Source of the DNA: Cyclina sinensis
Taxonomy: Eukaryota > Mollusca > Bivalvia > Venerida > Veneridae
Direction of reading: 5' to 3'
DNA: 64,000 bases
Assembly: GCA_012932295.1 (NCBI GenBank)
Contig: JAAONU010000018.1
Coordinates: forward strand, 3,962,206 to 4,026,205
In this document: positions 48,391-60,800 of the stretch, in pieces
Position numbering within the stretch: position 1 is the stretch's first letter
Layout: each line of letters starts with the position of its first letter
The notes under the pieces: model-generated
The model's database searches: none
Told to the model about the DNA's origin: nothing
The model's input: the letters and a program-made list of their open reading frames with translations, nothing else
Position numbers and translations under genes: made by a program

Positions 48391-51300
48391 ATTCATGAAA
48401 ACATATGCATAATTCTGATGAATACACTTCAACATAATAAAATACCTTTGTTACTGCACGCCTGATAATTTAAAAAAAGTAACTAGCTAAAAATCAGACA
48501 GCCTTGAGAAGAAGAAATTAAGTACAAGGTATGCAGTATTTTCACAACAAAATACCTTTAGCAGTCGTCCGAAAATGTCCTATCCGAATAGATATATAAA
48601 ACCTGACAATTTTTGACCTTTGAGTTTATTTCAAAAACAGTTGACAGTCACGCTGTATGAATATTTTGTTAAAAACATAAGAAGTGATCATCAAAACATA
48701 CTTTGACATGTTAAAAATACTAGTCTTCCATATCTAAAATTGTTTAAAACTTCTTGTTTTTCACTTGACCATGTCTTTAGGAGTAATGCTACTAAATTTG
48801 ATTCAATCCTACTCTACGAAGAGTTACTTCCCCCTATCATACAAGTAGCCACTAACAATAAAGTTTAGGTCTTGTTCGTTCGTGTAATTAAGTCGTTTTT
48901 CTAAGTAATGTAATTATGTAGAATTTTATCAAAAATAAAAATAAGAATACATAAATGTATGGAATCCATTACTTGTCTTTTACTCCACTATACTGGTTTA
49001 CTTCGAAAGACATAAAATATCACATATTAGTAATTCCCTTATCAGTCAGTAGAATACATCTTTTTTCTCATGCAGCCAGTCACACAGTCAAGTAATATTC
49101 AAGTCAAATAATATTTATTTACAAAGTCGGAGAGAATAAACAGTTAACATAAGCTCTGAAGAGCTTTTTACACCGACTTATAACTAAGACACACATACAC
49201 ATATCAAAATAATACATAAGACATAGGAGTACTAACTACAGGAGTCACTAGCTGTAAACGAAAAAGCTATTAGTACAAACATAATGTACGCTAAGCGACA
49301 GCTAAGGAAGCAGTATAGCATGAAAGCACATGATGCAAGCACATAACAAAAAGCAACGCAAAATCATACATAAAAATGTAACAACTAAAGTGTAAATACA
49401 TGTTGGTCACCAGACCTTTTTGGGTGAAGTGTGGAACACCAGTTTGTCATGGGACAGTTGTGATACAATTGTGTAATGTAGTTTAAAAAATTTATGTCGG
49501 AACATGCCGCTCTACACTGATGTACAGTCTTCACCCCCTCGACGTCGATGTGTACCTGGTGGATATTGTCGAGTAACCCCGTTAAAGTTGAAGTAATAAA
49601 ATTGTGATGGGATTGCTGATCTTGAAATTAAAGGCATGAAAACTGCTCTAAAAGATCATAATAAAAGGTGATACAAGAAAAGAGCACAAAAGTGCATCAT
49701 TAAAAACTCGGCTAAAAAGAATATCACCCTAAAACAGATTTGGCGGGAACAGTTATGTCTCCGTCCCCTTGAGCAGCTTGACATCAATTTAAGAAATGAG
49801 GATTTGCAAAAGTCTTGATTTTAAGTAAGTCAGGCTACAGATATGCCGACAAGTATCATACATTCTTCTTTAAACATAGGCTTTCCTTCTTTGAACAAAA
49901 CCTTTCAATTTCTGGCCTGATTTTTATAGGTTAGATATAATAGTTTTCAGAAAAATTTATGTTCTTTTGTTTAATTTGGCAAAACGTTCTCAGCTATTTC
50001 GCTTGAAATACTTGTACCCACCACTGCAGTTTCAAACGTCACCTATTTTCAGCGGCATTTAAACAATTAAGTTGGATAACTCTTGACCAAATTTGATGCA
50101 AATTATGATCCTTTTTTGACTTGAAAATTTTGTTTTAAAGTTAGAATGAAAGCTACTGTCATACGTATATCTAAGAAATCATACATTATGATGCCCCTGC
50201 AACAAAGTTTTGGGGCTTATACTGGAATTAGCTTGTTTCGTCTGTATGTGAGTCTGTCTATCTGCCTGTTTGTCCGTCTGTCCGTAGACATAATCGTTTC
50301 AGGACCTCAAATTGTTTTACTTGAAGCGACTGACTCACAGAATTTAACTTTTTTATTAAAATTTATGAGAAGCTAACATACTTTGGAAAAAACACCTGAT
50401 AACATGCTTCTTTACACCATGAAAAACAGAAAAAAATGATTTCACTAGGATTCGAACCCATGCCCATTCGGTCAGTAAAATAAAGAGCGACGATCTATAC
50501 TACGAAGCATCAGGGGCTAGTTGCTTTCAATTGTCGAAATCAATAATATAATTAAAGTTTCTACGCCGTGACTAACGGGGTAAATTTTTTTACCGATAAA
50601 AGTGTGTAAAAATTTATATTATGATGTGTTTCTGTCACAAAAATTGATTCAATAACTTAGTTTAGATATGTTCTTCACAATGACAGCTAGAATTTCTAGC
50701 TGTATAAACATTTTCTTTTTCATGCATCGTCAACTCATCTGTGAGTCACTCGCTTTAACATCTACCCGCACAAAACCTTATTCATGGACTCTATTACATC
50801 AAGGATGATCCCTTTTAATTTTGAGGTCAAACTTCAAGGATACAGTGGATCGACATAAGAAAACAGTTTCCAGATCATAAATTATCAGCTACCTGCATGA
50901 AAACATACACATGGACTTGCCTCATACCAGAAATGATTCCTTTTGTCTTTGGGGCCGAAAATTTCAAAGGTCGAGGTCACAGTGCTATGACGTATTGTTT
51001 TCATCACAATGTTACCTATATCTTTCACAAGCAATTTTAAACTAATATGTTGCGAATAGTTGAGTGTGCTGTCTTTCGGACTGCTCTTTTTAAAGTTTTA
51101 TCACCTAGCGGTGACAGAGATACGTATTATTTCAAATAAGTGAATGTATACTAATGTGAACTCTCAGAAAAAAAATATTATCAATCTTTTACTTAAAAAT
51201 ATCCACTGTGAAACATTTTTTACTCCGAGAAGAATATTGTAAATATCTTTTTCATTGGTTCAGTCAAAAGCTTAATTAGCAAATTAAATGGAAAGTATCT

Positions 51301-52299
51301 TTTCATAAACATACTTCGTGAACATTTGTGTTTTTATTGCCCACCAACGTTCCATAACCCGTACTTAAAAATGAAGTTTATTTGTCAGATTGAAGAAGTA
51401 AAATGTTTACAGCATTTTTCTGAGCATTCCTTTGCTTTAACTCGTAGCAGAACATGTTTATCTATTACCTTTGTCATATCAGCTTTGGGTGTAAAGTTAG
51501 CTCATGCCTTACTCTATTTAGTATCTTTAAGCTCTTAGAATAATCCGCTATGCACGTTTTTTGTTTCTTATATCTCGATAGTTTAACGTTATATGGGCTT
51601 CAGAAACAAACATCAGTTGGATAGCTTTCTTTCATGGCGACCCAAGTGATGTAATATTTGCTTTATTTTGCTGTTATAACTTGTATTTCAATCTGCGGTC
51701 TCGCTTTTGTTATCCAGATAATTGCTATTTGAGACGCTATATGGTGGATGTCAAAACTTGTCAAGCTAGTTTACTTAAACATATTTTAGAAATAAAGGGG
51801 CATTTCTGTTGTTGTAAGCTAGGTATGCTGTTTAATTGTTAATCAGCCCTAGTAAAATCTGAATCTTTTTCGTACTATTCTTTAGTCATCAGCAGAACAA
51901 GTTGAGCATTCTCAGTCTAAGAAATGATGCAATGGAACCATCTCCTTCACGATCACAGCATGTAAGATCGTCTGGAACATGGTATACATCCCGATGGAAT
52001 TTACATAAAGTGGCTTATTCGGTTCCATTTTATACCCATACTCAGCTAACCCGTCAAAGGGGAATCAAAAAATCATATGATGCCTTTTTTCCGTGAAAAA
52101 TACGGGTCCTTTTGAAACACTAACAGAAAGATAATGTTCCAATGACGGCTGAGGACTGGTGTCAAATCTACCATTTTGCTTATATGCAATTTTTGACATC
52201 GTCGGAATATCGGACCTATAATACTAAATTTTGGTATTTTAGGTCATTGCACTGTTGCAGCCTAGTATTTTTTGTTTGCTTTTTGTTTTGTTTTAAAGG
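48391..52299. other. Intergenic AT-rich region; no gene seen
   Basis: No frame with family resemblance. A repeat-like stretch at 50185-50360 (gcccctgcaacaaagttttg, then tgtccgtctgtccgt) and a minus-strand tRNA-like head at 50440-50516. Otherwise nothing recognised. Confidence 0.5.
50440..50516 (-). repeat. tRNA-like SINE head, minus strand
   Basis: On the minus strand gcatgggttcgaatcctag holds a consensus B-box (GGTTCGAATCC), with an upstream gcttcgtagtatagatcgtc as A-box side. No clean cloverleaf; probably SINE-derived. Confidence 0.5.
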
Positions 52300-53019
52300 T
52301 GTAGAATTAAGGTCAAAAACGCCCAGAACAAGAATGGCCCAGAACCGAAAATGCCCAATACCATAACGGCCTGGTCCAAAACGGCCCACATAGTAATGTT
52401 TTTCAGGATAAGTTGAAGGAGTTTAAACTTAATCAAAAGATAAAACATGTTCGTTATGAAACTTTATTTAAAATACATTGAACACTGTAAGTTTTTTGCA
52501 AAATGAGCGTATGCAATGCGTGTGTATCTGAAAATCAACTAAGTACAAGTGATCAGTACTAACGATAAAACTTAATTTACATTTATATACAACGATGAAA
52601 AGTAAATTTATATATAACAATTAACAACGAAATAAACATTTATAAAACAGGAACAAAACAAGAAATAGTTTTATACAAGCAATATCTTTCAACAGTTAAA
52701 AAAAAAAACCTATATACAAAGCGCACATATAAGTGAAAAGAGACTTCTGAATTAGGTCATAAAACCACCATGTGACATTTTAACAATAACAAATTGTCGT
52801 GGAAAATATAAAACATCAAAGATGTTTAATTAATTATCACTAGATTAATGCCAGTTAGTGAATATTTCTTGTAACAATAACATTTTCTTTGTCACTTTGT
52901 GAATAACCTACCTATTACGCGTACCTTTGTTTTTATATACAGTTTGGGCCTTTCTGGTCCAGGCCGTTTTTGACCAGGCTTTTTAGTAGTGGGCCGTTCT
53001 GACCCGATACCGTTCTACA
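52300..53019. mobile_element. Element with inverted AACGGCC motif arrays
   Basis: Left end TGTAGAA, then aaaacgcccag, gaatggcccag, aaatgccca, aacggcctgg, aaaacggcccac. Right end on the minus strand: TGTAGAACGG, cagaacggcccac, aaaaacggcctgg, aaaggccca. About 720 bp, AT-rich interior, no coding capacity. Confidence 0.65.
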
Positions 53020-53133
53020 AGCCGAACTAACCGGACAATACATATTCTACTTACGGCGTTTCTACAGTATTATTATTAATAAAACAAAGCGGTTTAGATC
53101 TATTTGCAAAACAATTCATCAAAAAAAATCATA

Positions 53134-53571
53134 TTAAAGGGGCTGTGCTCCAGATGACAAAAAAAGAAAGTTTTCTTGTATTATCAATTTCTTGTAATAT
53201 TTATGACTAATGCTTAAAAATAACTTACTGACAAAAAATAAGTCAAATAATTACATTATAAATTGATTTTTTTCCCTTTCAAAGTGCTATACCGTAACGC
53301 AACGGTATAACTATATCGTATAAGATTTAAAGTAAATATCTGTAATATCACATGCGGCGATGTTGGTGACAGTAAAAGCGTTGGTAATATTTTGTTAACA
53401 TGAGGGTCCAGAGTTCAAATCAGGCTGGAGCGAAAATATTTTGTTTATTCTATTTTGACATTTATAATCAGTTTTGAAATAAAATATTATGTTCTTATAA
53501 TCTCACGGCATCTAAATATATAATTTATGAAAAAAATTTTTTATGTCAAATCTGGAGTACAGCCTCTTTAA
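53134..53571. mobile_element. MITE with TTAA ends and an internal tRNA-like segment
   Basis: Both ends read TTAAAG(G/A)GGCTGT(G/A)CTCCAGA, inverted, about 21 bp, including TTAA on each side. TTAA target use is typical of piggyBac and Kolobok types (known), so this is a non-autonomous member of one of them (inference). The centre (about 53355-53435) has a B-box-like gagttcaaatcagg. Confidence 0.75.
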
Positions 53572-53578
53572 GTGGGTA

Positions 53579-54599
53579 TGACTGAAAACCGAAAAGGGCC
53601 CTTTTCACGAAAAGGGCCTCATTCTTACGAAAAGGACCTAAATTTTCTTTGATGTTCGAGATATGACTCATTAATGGTTTAAATTTTTACATGTTCTGTG
53701 TATGGAAATGCTTTAAAAAAATTTAAACTAAAACTGATATTTTTTTAATTTAGTGGTCATATCAAGTATTTATAAAGTTCTCACGTATTTCTTTTCTACA
53801 AAAAGTATATAGGTGGCATACGAAAAGGTGACATACAAATATTATCCTTTTTATAAATAGTCTTTTAAGTGTTTCAGTATTTTGCATTTCAAAGTTTGAT
53901 AAACTGAAGTGTAATACAATTCAGATTTTATTCCGTATCTGAATGATAGCCTGGTTTATCGCACGTTCGAGCTACGAAAAGGACTTGTCATGGTACGAAA
54001 AAAGCCTAGTTTAATCTTGAGTCTGTTATTTTTCATAACAAGATGTGCTCAAGTAACTTGTCAATTTAGTCAAAGTAAACTTTTGTTAACATAGGAAGAG
54101 ATCTCTGGAATGTATTGCGGCACTGCAACTTACGTTCATTTGGACTGCAAAGAGACGGTTTACCGACTTACTGACTTGAAAAAAAAGTGTACTTTCGTAT
54201 TATAAGTTTAAAACAGCTGACTGAAACTTTTAATAACACCCCTCCTGCTTTCTCACTTGGGGCATGGGACCCGACGACGACGCAGTTAATGTTTTTTTTT
54301 TTTCAAATAACCTCAAATTATTTACAAAATTGTCAGTACATTTTAGGACCTGTTGCAGCATACCTGCCCTTCCGACGTTTCCTTGCAGTCAGTGAAATAC
54401 GTGAGAACTTTATAAACGATTGCTATGACAACAGAAATAAAAACACTCTCTCAGTTGAAACTTTTATTAAAGCATGCCCATAAAGAGAGCATATTTAAAC
54501 CATTTAGTTATTCATATCTCAAACATATTCAAAATTATAGGCCCTTTTCGTAAGAATTGAGCCCTTTTCGCGAAAAGGGCCCTTTTCGGTTTTCAGTCA
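53579..54599. mobile_element. MITE with ~65-bp inverted ends of ACGAAAAGGGCC motifs, TA sites
   Basis: Inverted ends start TGACTGAAAACCGAAAAGGG and contain three spaced cgaaaagggcc units on each side, nearly identical for about 65 bp. TA flanks both ends (53577-53578, 54600-54601). Further cgaaaagg copies occur inside (near 53820, 53975). About 1,021 bp, no transposase. It ends about 220 bp before the kinesin start codon. Confidence 0.8.
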
Positions 54600-54676
54600 T
54601 ACCGTATTAAGTTACGTGTTTTACGGACTATACACTGGGGTAGGATAATTTAACAATAACAAAAAAAATATGTTGC

Positions 54677-54684
54677 ACCGGAAG
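54677..54684 (+). promoter_or_regulatory. Candidate ETS-type site upstream of the kinesin gene
   Basis: ACCGGAAG followed by CGCGCG, 134 bp before the proposed ATG, in otherwise AT-rich DNA. ACCGGAAG is the consensus core for ETS factors common in promoters of broadly expressed genes. No TATA box is obvious. Confidence 0.35.
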
Positions 54685-54817
54685 CGCGCGTAATACAAAA
54701 ATGAAAAATACAAATATTATTATTTACCTATCAAACGTTCATCGATGACTGACGACATAAAGACAGTCGGACAAAAATTTACATAGCTTCTGTAAAGTGC
54801 AATTTTTTCATTTAAAT

Positions 54818-54833
54818 ATGGCCACAGGCACAG
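54818..54833 (+). CDS. KIF15: Kinesin exon 1, start codon
   Basis: ATG GCC ACA GGC ACA G followed by donor GTAATT. The 16 nt join in phase 1 to exon 60195 to give [14 protein letters not shown] before the motor. Chosen because it is the nearest ATG with a usable donor and an ETS-like site upstream; transcript evidence is lacking. Confidence 0.5.
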
Positions 54834-57800
54834 GTAATTTATCCTGAAATATCGAGAATATCTCTAATTTCATAGAACAATTTTGCAGATTTTATGAAGA
54901 CTTAGTAAATGTAGTATAATGAGTTATATTTAACTGAAGTCTAAATAATTGTACTTAAAACGTTGAATATCGTGCTATTTTTTGAAAGGTCGATATCCAC
55001 ATTGTGGGCATTTGGTAAGATTGCATGACACTTCACCCCCTAAGACAATTCACCCCCAAAATTGGTATGACACTTCACCCCCTAAATCAATTTTTAGAAA
55101 TATTTGATAATTGAAATGTTTATATACATGTATGTAGGTGTTTTTTTTTTAATTTTTTTTTGTTTATTCTTGTATATCAAAAAAATGACAATCTATTCTT
55201 GATATATTTTTGTTTTTAAACATCAAGTTACCAAAAAAAAAAAAAAAATGATGGACATTTTAGTCATGTCAACATTTATGATTTAAACAGTATAAATAAC
55301 ATTCATCACAAATAAAACAATCTGACACATTAAACAGAACACAAATCAGGTGTTACAGAGGTACCACTGAATTAAAACGGTAGCAAATATTTCAGATCAA
55401 TACTAAATTTCATTAATTCACAACTTGGATTTCTGGTTGACAGACATTTCACCCCCAAGACTTTTCCTCCCAAGACATTTCACCCCCAAAATGGGGGTGA
55501 AATGTCTATACTCATTGAGTCTTTTCACCCCCAATACATATTCATTATAATGGTTCAGACTGATATATCCTTGATTTTTTTGCATGAAATATATATGATA
55601 AATATCAACAATTAGGTATAAAAGATTATTGTTTACCTCATAATTTGAAGTAAATACTCTGATAAATTAGAGAAATATAATGTGTGTTAAATATGAAAAT
55701 GATCATCAATTAAGTTATATACATGTATTTTTGATATAAATATACAGAATAAATGTGACTAGTAGCCTCAGCTATTTTCTTGACTGAAAAATTAAAAGAG
55801 TTAGACTGGTCATGCTAAGTTATTTTTCTAGACTGAAAATGAAAATAATCATTTTTGACATGCTGTTTTATTTATCTATGATGTATATTACATTGTATAT
55901 GAAGCAAGCTGCAACTGTTATACTAATTATATATTTATCGTTCAATTAATAATCTATTTGAAAAGACCTGAAATGTATTTTATGTCTGTCTGTTTAAAAA
56001 AGTTTTATTTGTATCGTCAGTTAATCACATTTGCTTTTGAAATAAATGAGTGATTAAGAGAATGAAAAATAAAAGAATTTTGAAATAACTACCTTATTGA
56101 GATTTAATTATTCTCCTGTTTAATCAGCACCTCATCCTGAAATTTGTGAAGAATTCGTATATTGCCAATCAAGGGCAATATACAATAAACAATAATAACA
56201 ATGCAGGCTTCTTAAATGAGTGAACTGTAAAAAGGTGTGAACTGTAAAAAGGTGTTGATAATGTGATTAATCCAGTCCTTCAAAATTCATTATCTCTTGA
56301 AAATTATGAAAATAATCTTCTAAACTCCATTAACTTCAAAAATAAACCAGAATATAATTATAGATCTATATATAATTCACTATCTGAGTACTTTTTATAT
56401 TTTGGGGGTGAAAGGTCTTGTACAAGAAAAAACTGGGGGGGGGGGGGGAAAGTCTTGGGGGTGAAATGTCTTGGTGAGGAAAAGTCTTGGGGGTGAAACG
56501 TCTGGAAATCGCCATGAAAGGCATAGAGAATTATATTAGTCTTTCATTCTGCACAGATAATTTGTCAACAGAGATGAAATTAAATTACATTTACTGTATT
56601 GAATAAAAGATAAGTTAATTCTTCTGATATAATAAATAGTATTCACCTTAAATGAAAAGTAAAATCATACTTATCAAAGGAATTGTTAGGGTTACAGGTT
56701 ATTATATATTGACAAACTTTCTTTGCAACCACTGCCGTAGTTAAACAACAATATTGAAATTATTAGTTGATTATCAACAGAGACATTTATGCAATGACCC
56801 TGTTCTTAGTCAAACACCAAATTCAGATGACAAAACCATTAAAAATGCTAAATTACACAAATGCATGTAACTATCAACGCCTTTAATTGTCTAAAAGTAA
56901 CAAAACATTGGGGGTGGTGGGGGTGAAGTGTCTGAGTCAGTTTTGAAGAAATGAGGGGTGAAGTTTTGTAGGGGTGAAGTGTCTGGAAAAAATGGCTTGG
57001 GGTGAAGTGTTTGTAACGGTAAGCCTTTGATAATACCTATTTGTTGACTTTCGTTGATAGATGACACACCATCACACTTTTATTAAATGTAATAAATGTG
57101 TAATTGTCATTCGAAGAGTTATCCACTGGAGGTATTGCTACTTCAAAGACCACCTTGTGCTAGGATACATGCCATGTTAGGTTTACAGACAGTCTACCAC
57201 CAAACAATTTAACTCTCTTTTCATGGAATTTGACATAGTTCACCCCCACTTTACGATCAATAACTATAGAACCATTGGACCTCCATACCTCAAACTTGGT
57301 ACCTGTATTTAGGTTGGTCATGACCAGTCTTCTTCTTCTTTCAATAAAGAGCTGGGATCTCGGACGACCGCACTTAGCTCTGCGAGACTGGGTGTGCGTG
57401 ATGGCCGTCGGTCTCGAAAGTTAAAACTTTATACAAAGCTGTCATGTCTGTGAATGATGTAGGTCAGGTCACTCCATGAGGAGAGACCTGAAGCTTCCAG
57501 TGATGGTGCAGCAACAACACTGGCAGGGAGGCTGTTTCATTCTCTTGCGGTCCTTGGAAAGTAGGAGTTGGCATATATTGTGTCACTGTTGTGTTTCTGG
57601 AAGAATCTGCGTTGACCCCTGGTCTTTTTGAAGTCATTCAGGGTAAAGTGGGCTGCCGTCCTCTGTACCTGCTCAAGGATCTGTATGCTGCCTTTCTGGT
57701 GAGGGTCCCAAATGGTTGAGGCATTTTCCAGTGGTGAGCGAACCATGGTCTTATATGAGGTACACTCTCGCAAATTCCTGCGAAGAAAACCACTAAAACG

Positions 57801-60800
57801 ATTAATCATTTGCTTTGCTGGCAATGTTGTTCACATTGGTATCACAGGACAGTGAGCTGGTAATTGTCACAACAAGATATTTGCTGGCCTCAACCACATC
57901 AAGAAGGTGACCATGCAGATAGTAGTTGGTGCTGATGACCTTCTTCCTTTTGTGTTGTGTTATGTGGATGACTGCACATTTGGTGGGGTTGAAACTCATC
58001 TGCCAAGTCTTCTGCCACTGTACTAGCTCTGTAGGGTCATCTTAAAGGCTCTGTCTGTCCCTGTTATTGTCATTGACCTTGTCATCTGTGAATAACTTAG
58101 TGGACAAAGACTTAATGGCTTCAGGGAGGTCATTGATATATGCCAGGAACAACAATGGTCCTAGTACTATTCCCTGAGGTATGCCAGAGAGTACATCTGC
58201 TGTCTCAGATTTGGTGCCATCTAGGACTACTTTCTGTGGCTCAGAAATGACTTAATCCACGTCTCCAAGGTTCCTCAGACCCCATAGTGGTCAAGCTTCT
58301 GCAAAAGGTGAACATGTGGGACCTTGTTGAAAGCCTTGGCGAAGTAAGCAGTATGACGTCAACCTGTTCACCTTTTGCTGTGTTTAAGGCTGTCTCCTGA
58401 ATGGTTGTGAGAAGCTGCGTTTCACATGAGCGTCGCTTTCTGAAACCATGTTGCTTGTCCTTCAAGATCTCATACATATCGAAGTGTTTCATCATGTTGC
58501 TGTGAGCAGTATGTTCCAATAATTTATCTTTTATTTCTTATCTCACTTACCTCTTACGGTTCTGATCAGGGCTCTACAAATGTTAGTTAGGATGAGTTGT
58601 CAAGAACAAGTGCCTAAGGCAAAATAGAGTTGTCCCAAAAATAAAGATATCCAAGTTATGAGTAAAGCATTTTCAGTGAGCATTATTGATTAACTGGTCT
58701 TTTTGTTCATCATACAATAAAATAAAAAAGAGCAAAAAACATACACATACATTGAAAATGAAACATTCATAGATCTTTAAAAACTTTTTCCACAGAAATT
58801 GAGAACAACTTTTGAAGACAATGACAGACAGCAGATATATAGATTTATTATTATTATTATACTAATTTATCTCTGACTTGAAAAATATAATAGTGTCCAT
58901 AAACAAAAGTACATGTTTAACTTTTATATGCAGATATTCACTCCAATGCATAGACAACTTGCTAAAAAGAAAATTTGCTGTTTATTTTCACTTATAACTT
59001 CACTATGTTCGTTAATGTCAGCAGACCTGGATTGTTGTAAAACACTTCTGTTATATCCATTATTAAACTGAAAAGATGCAGAAAGTAATTCTATGCTTTG
59101 TTAAATCAACATGATCTGGAGTGGAATGACGTAACAGTTTTGATTAACATGATGGGTACATGTATGTCTTACTAATAATGTCTTCAGAATTATATAAAAG
59201 TAATACAGTAACTTTGATTGACAAAACTGGCAAAAGGAGATCATCGAGAGCATTTTTCCCCCCAAAGTTTAGTTTTGTGAGAGCTCAACTGCTGCTGAGG
59301 GATATGTGTATAAGTACTGTAGATTGGGAAATGTTCGCGAGATATTTATTTTAGCTAATATTCACGAAGCCTCATGATCGGGAATTTAAAAAATCATGAA
59401 TATTTAGCTTCAACTTACGTACATTTCCGGAAATTTGTCGTTATTGCCGGGAATTTTCTGTAGAATGCTGTCTAGGGAAAATGACTCATGGGTAAACAAG
59501 GTTCTTTTATAATATTATTATGATAAAAGTTAGAGAATGAAAGCTTATTCAACTATTTATTTACACGTGAATACTATTATTCAATATGGACACAATGTAT
59601 ATGAAGCATGCCGAAAGCAGGTTGGAGGTTACTGTTAGTAAATACAAATATAGTCACATCACCAGTTGGGATTTACTAGATACCTGTACGAACTTGAGCG
59701 AATATCAGGGATTCTCACATATTTGCGAATAGTTTGGTGAGCAAAAATGAGGGCTTCAAGTGATTTAAATTTACTCTTAATCTAGCAGATTGACTGTTGT
59801 CCGTTAATCTCTTACTGAAAGGCATTTCTGGCAGTTCGTGAAAATTTTCATGTTCGGTCATATTTACGGAAACGTTCGGCAGTTTCTGTAAGTTCTGCAT
59901 GTGCGGTCTTCGCGAATTCATGACATCGCGAATAAATAGAGACATGGTGAAATCGCCAAATAAAAGTGACATGAATATTTCCAAATCTACAGTACTATGT
60001 CAGCATTGTCATTAGATGAAGTAGTCAGTGACTGCTCAGATTTCTATTTCTTTTTTTTATTTGTTTTTTTTTAAATGACACCTGTTCATAATTTCTGGTA
60101 AAAATGTTTTAAAAATGGTATCTATTTTTAACTTGGCTGCTAACTTTTATTTCTAAGACCATAGTATTTTTATGATCTTTGCTATTATTTTCAGATTTTG
60201 GGCAAGGTGATGGAGGCGGGTAAGTGAAACTTTGCTATCCTGTTGTTATTAATTAAAAGTATATAATTGGTTGCCAGAAAATCAAACAAACTTCATAAAA
60301 ATAAATTAATGGTCAAAGTGACCATGCAGATTTAAAAAAAAAACAATTTGTTCTGATGAATATCCATAGAAAAACTATCATTAGTGTGACTACCAATCTT
60401 TTTACTTAAATATATTCAATATATCATGCTGGGCTTGCCTAAAAGCACAGTACAATGTACATGTATTTGATCGGGAAATGGAAAAATAAAATACGAGTTG
60501 CATTTTAGATCTCGGCAAACAGTGGATCCCAATCTTCAAAACTCATATTTTGGTCCAGATATCTTGATGTGTGGTCGGAAATATATGGTATCTGAAAAGT
60601 TGAAACATAGTTTGTATTGGGATTAGGATTGAAAAGGTTCAAAGACATAAACTAAAAGGCAGGTGATTAGTGCCTTTGACTAGGTACAGCCATATAGTAA
60701 CTGTGTTGCTTCTTTCAAACAAAATGTCTGCTACTGAGTACATTTCAGGGAAAACAATATACAAGTGTTTGTGCGTGTAAGACCACCCTGCCTTGATGAA

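Noticed and set aside
51902..52366. Short frames at 51902-52096 and 52142-52366 as small genes
   Set aside because: No family resemblance, no splice context, and the second overlaps the end of a transposon.
54187..54483. 98-codon frame before the kinesin gene
   Set aside because: Contained in the MITE 53579-54599; composition and position suggest chance.
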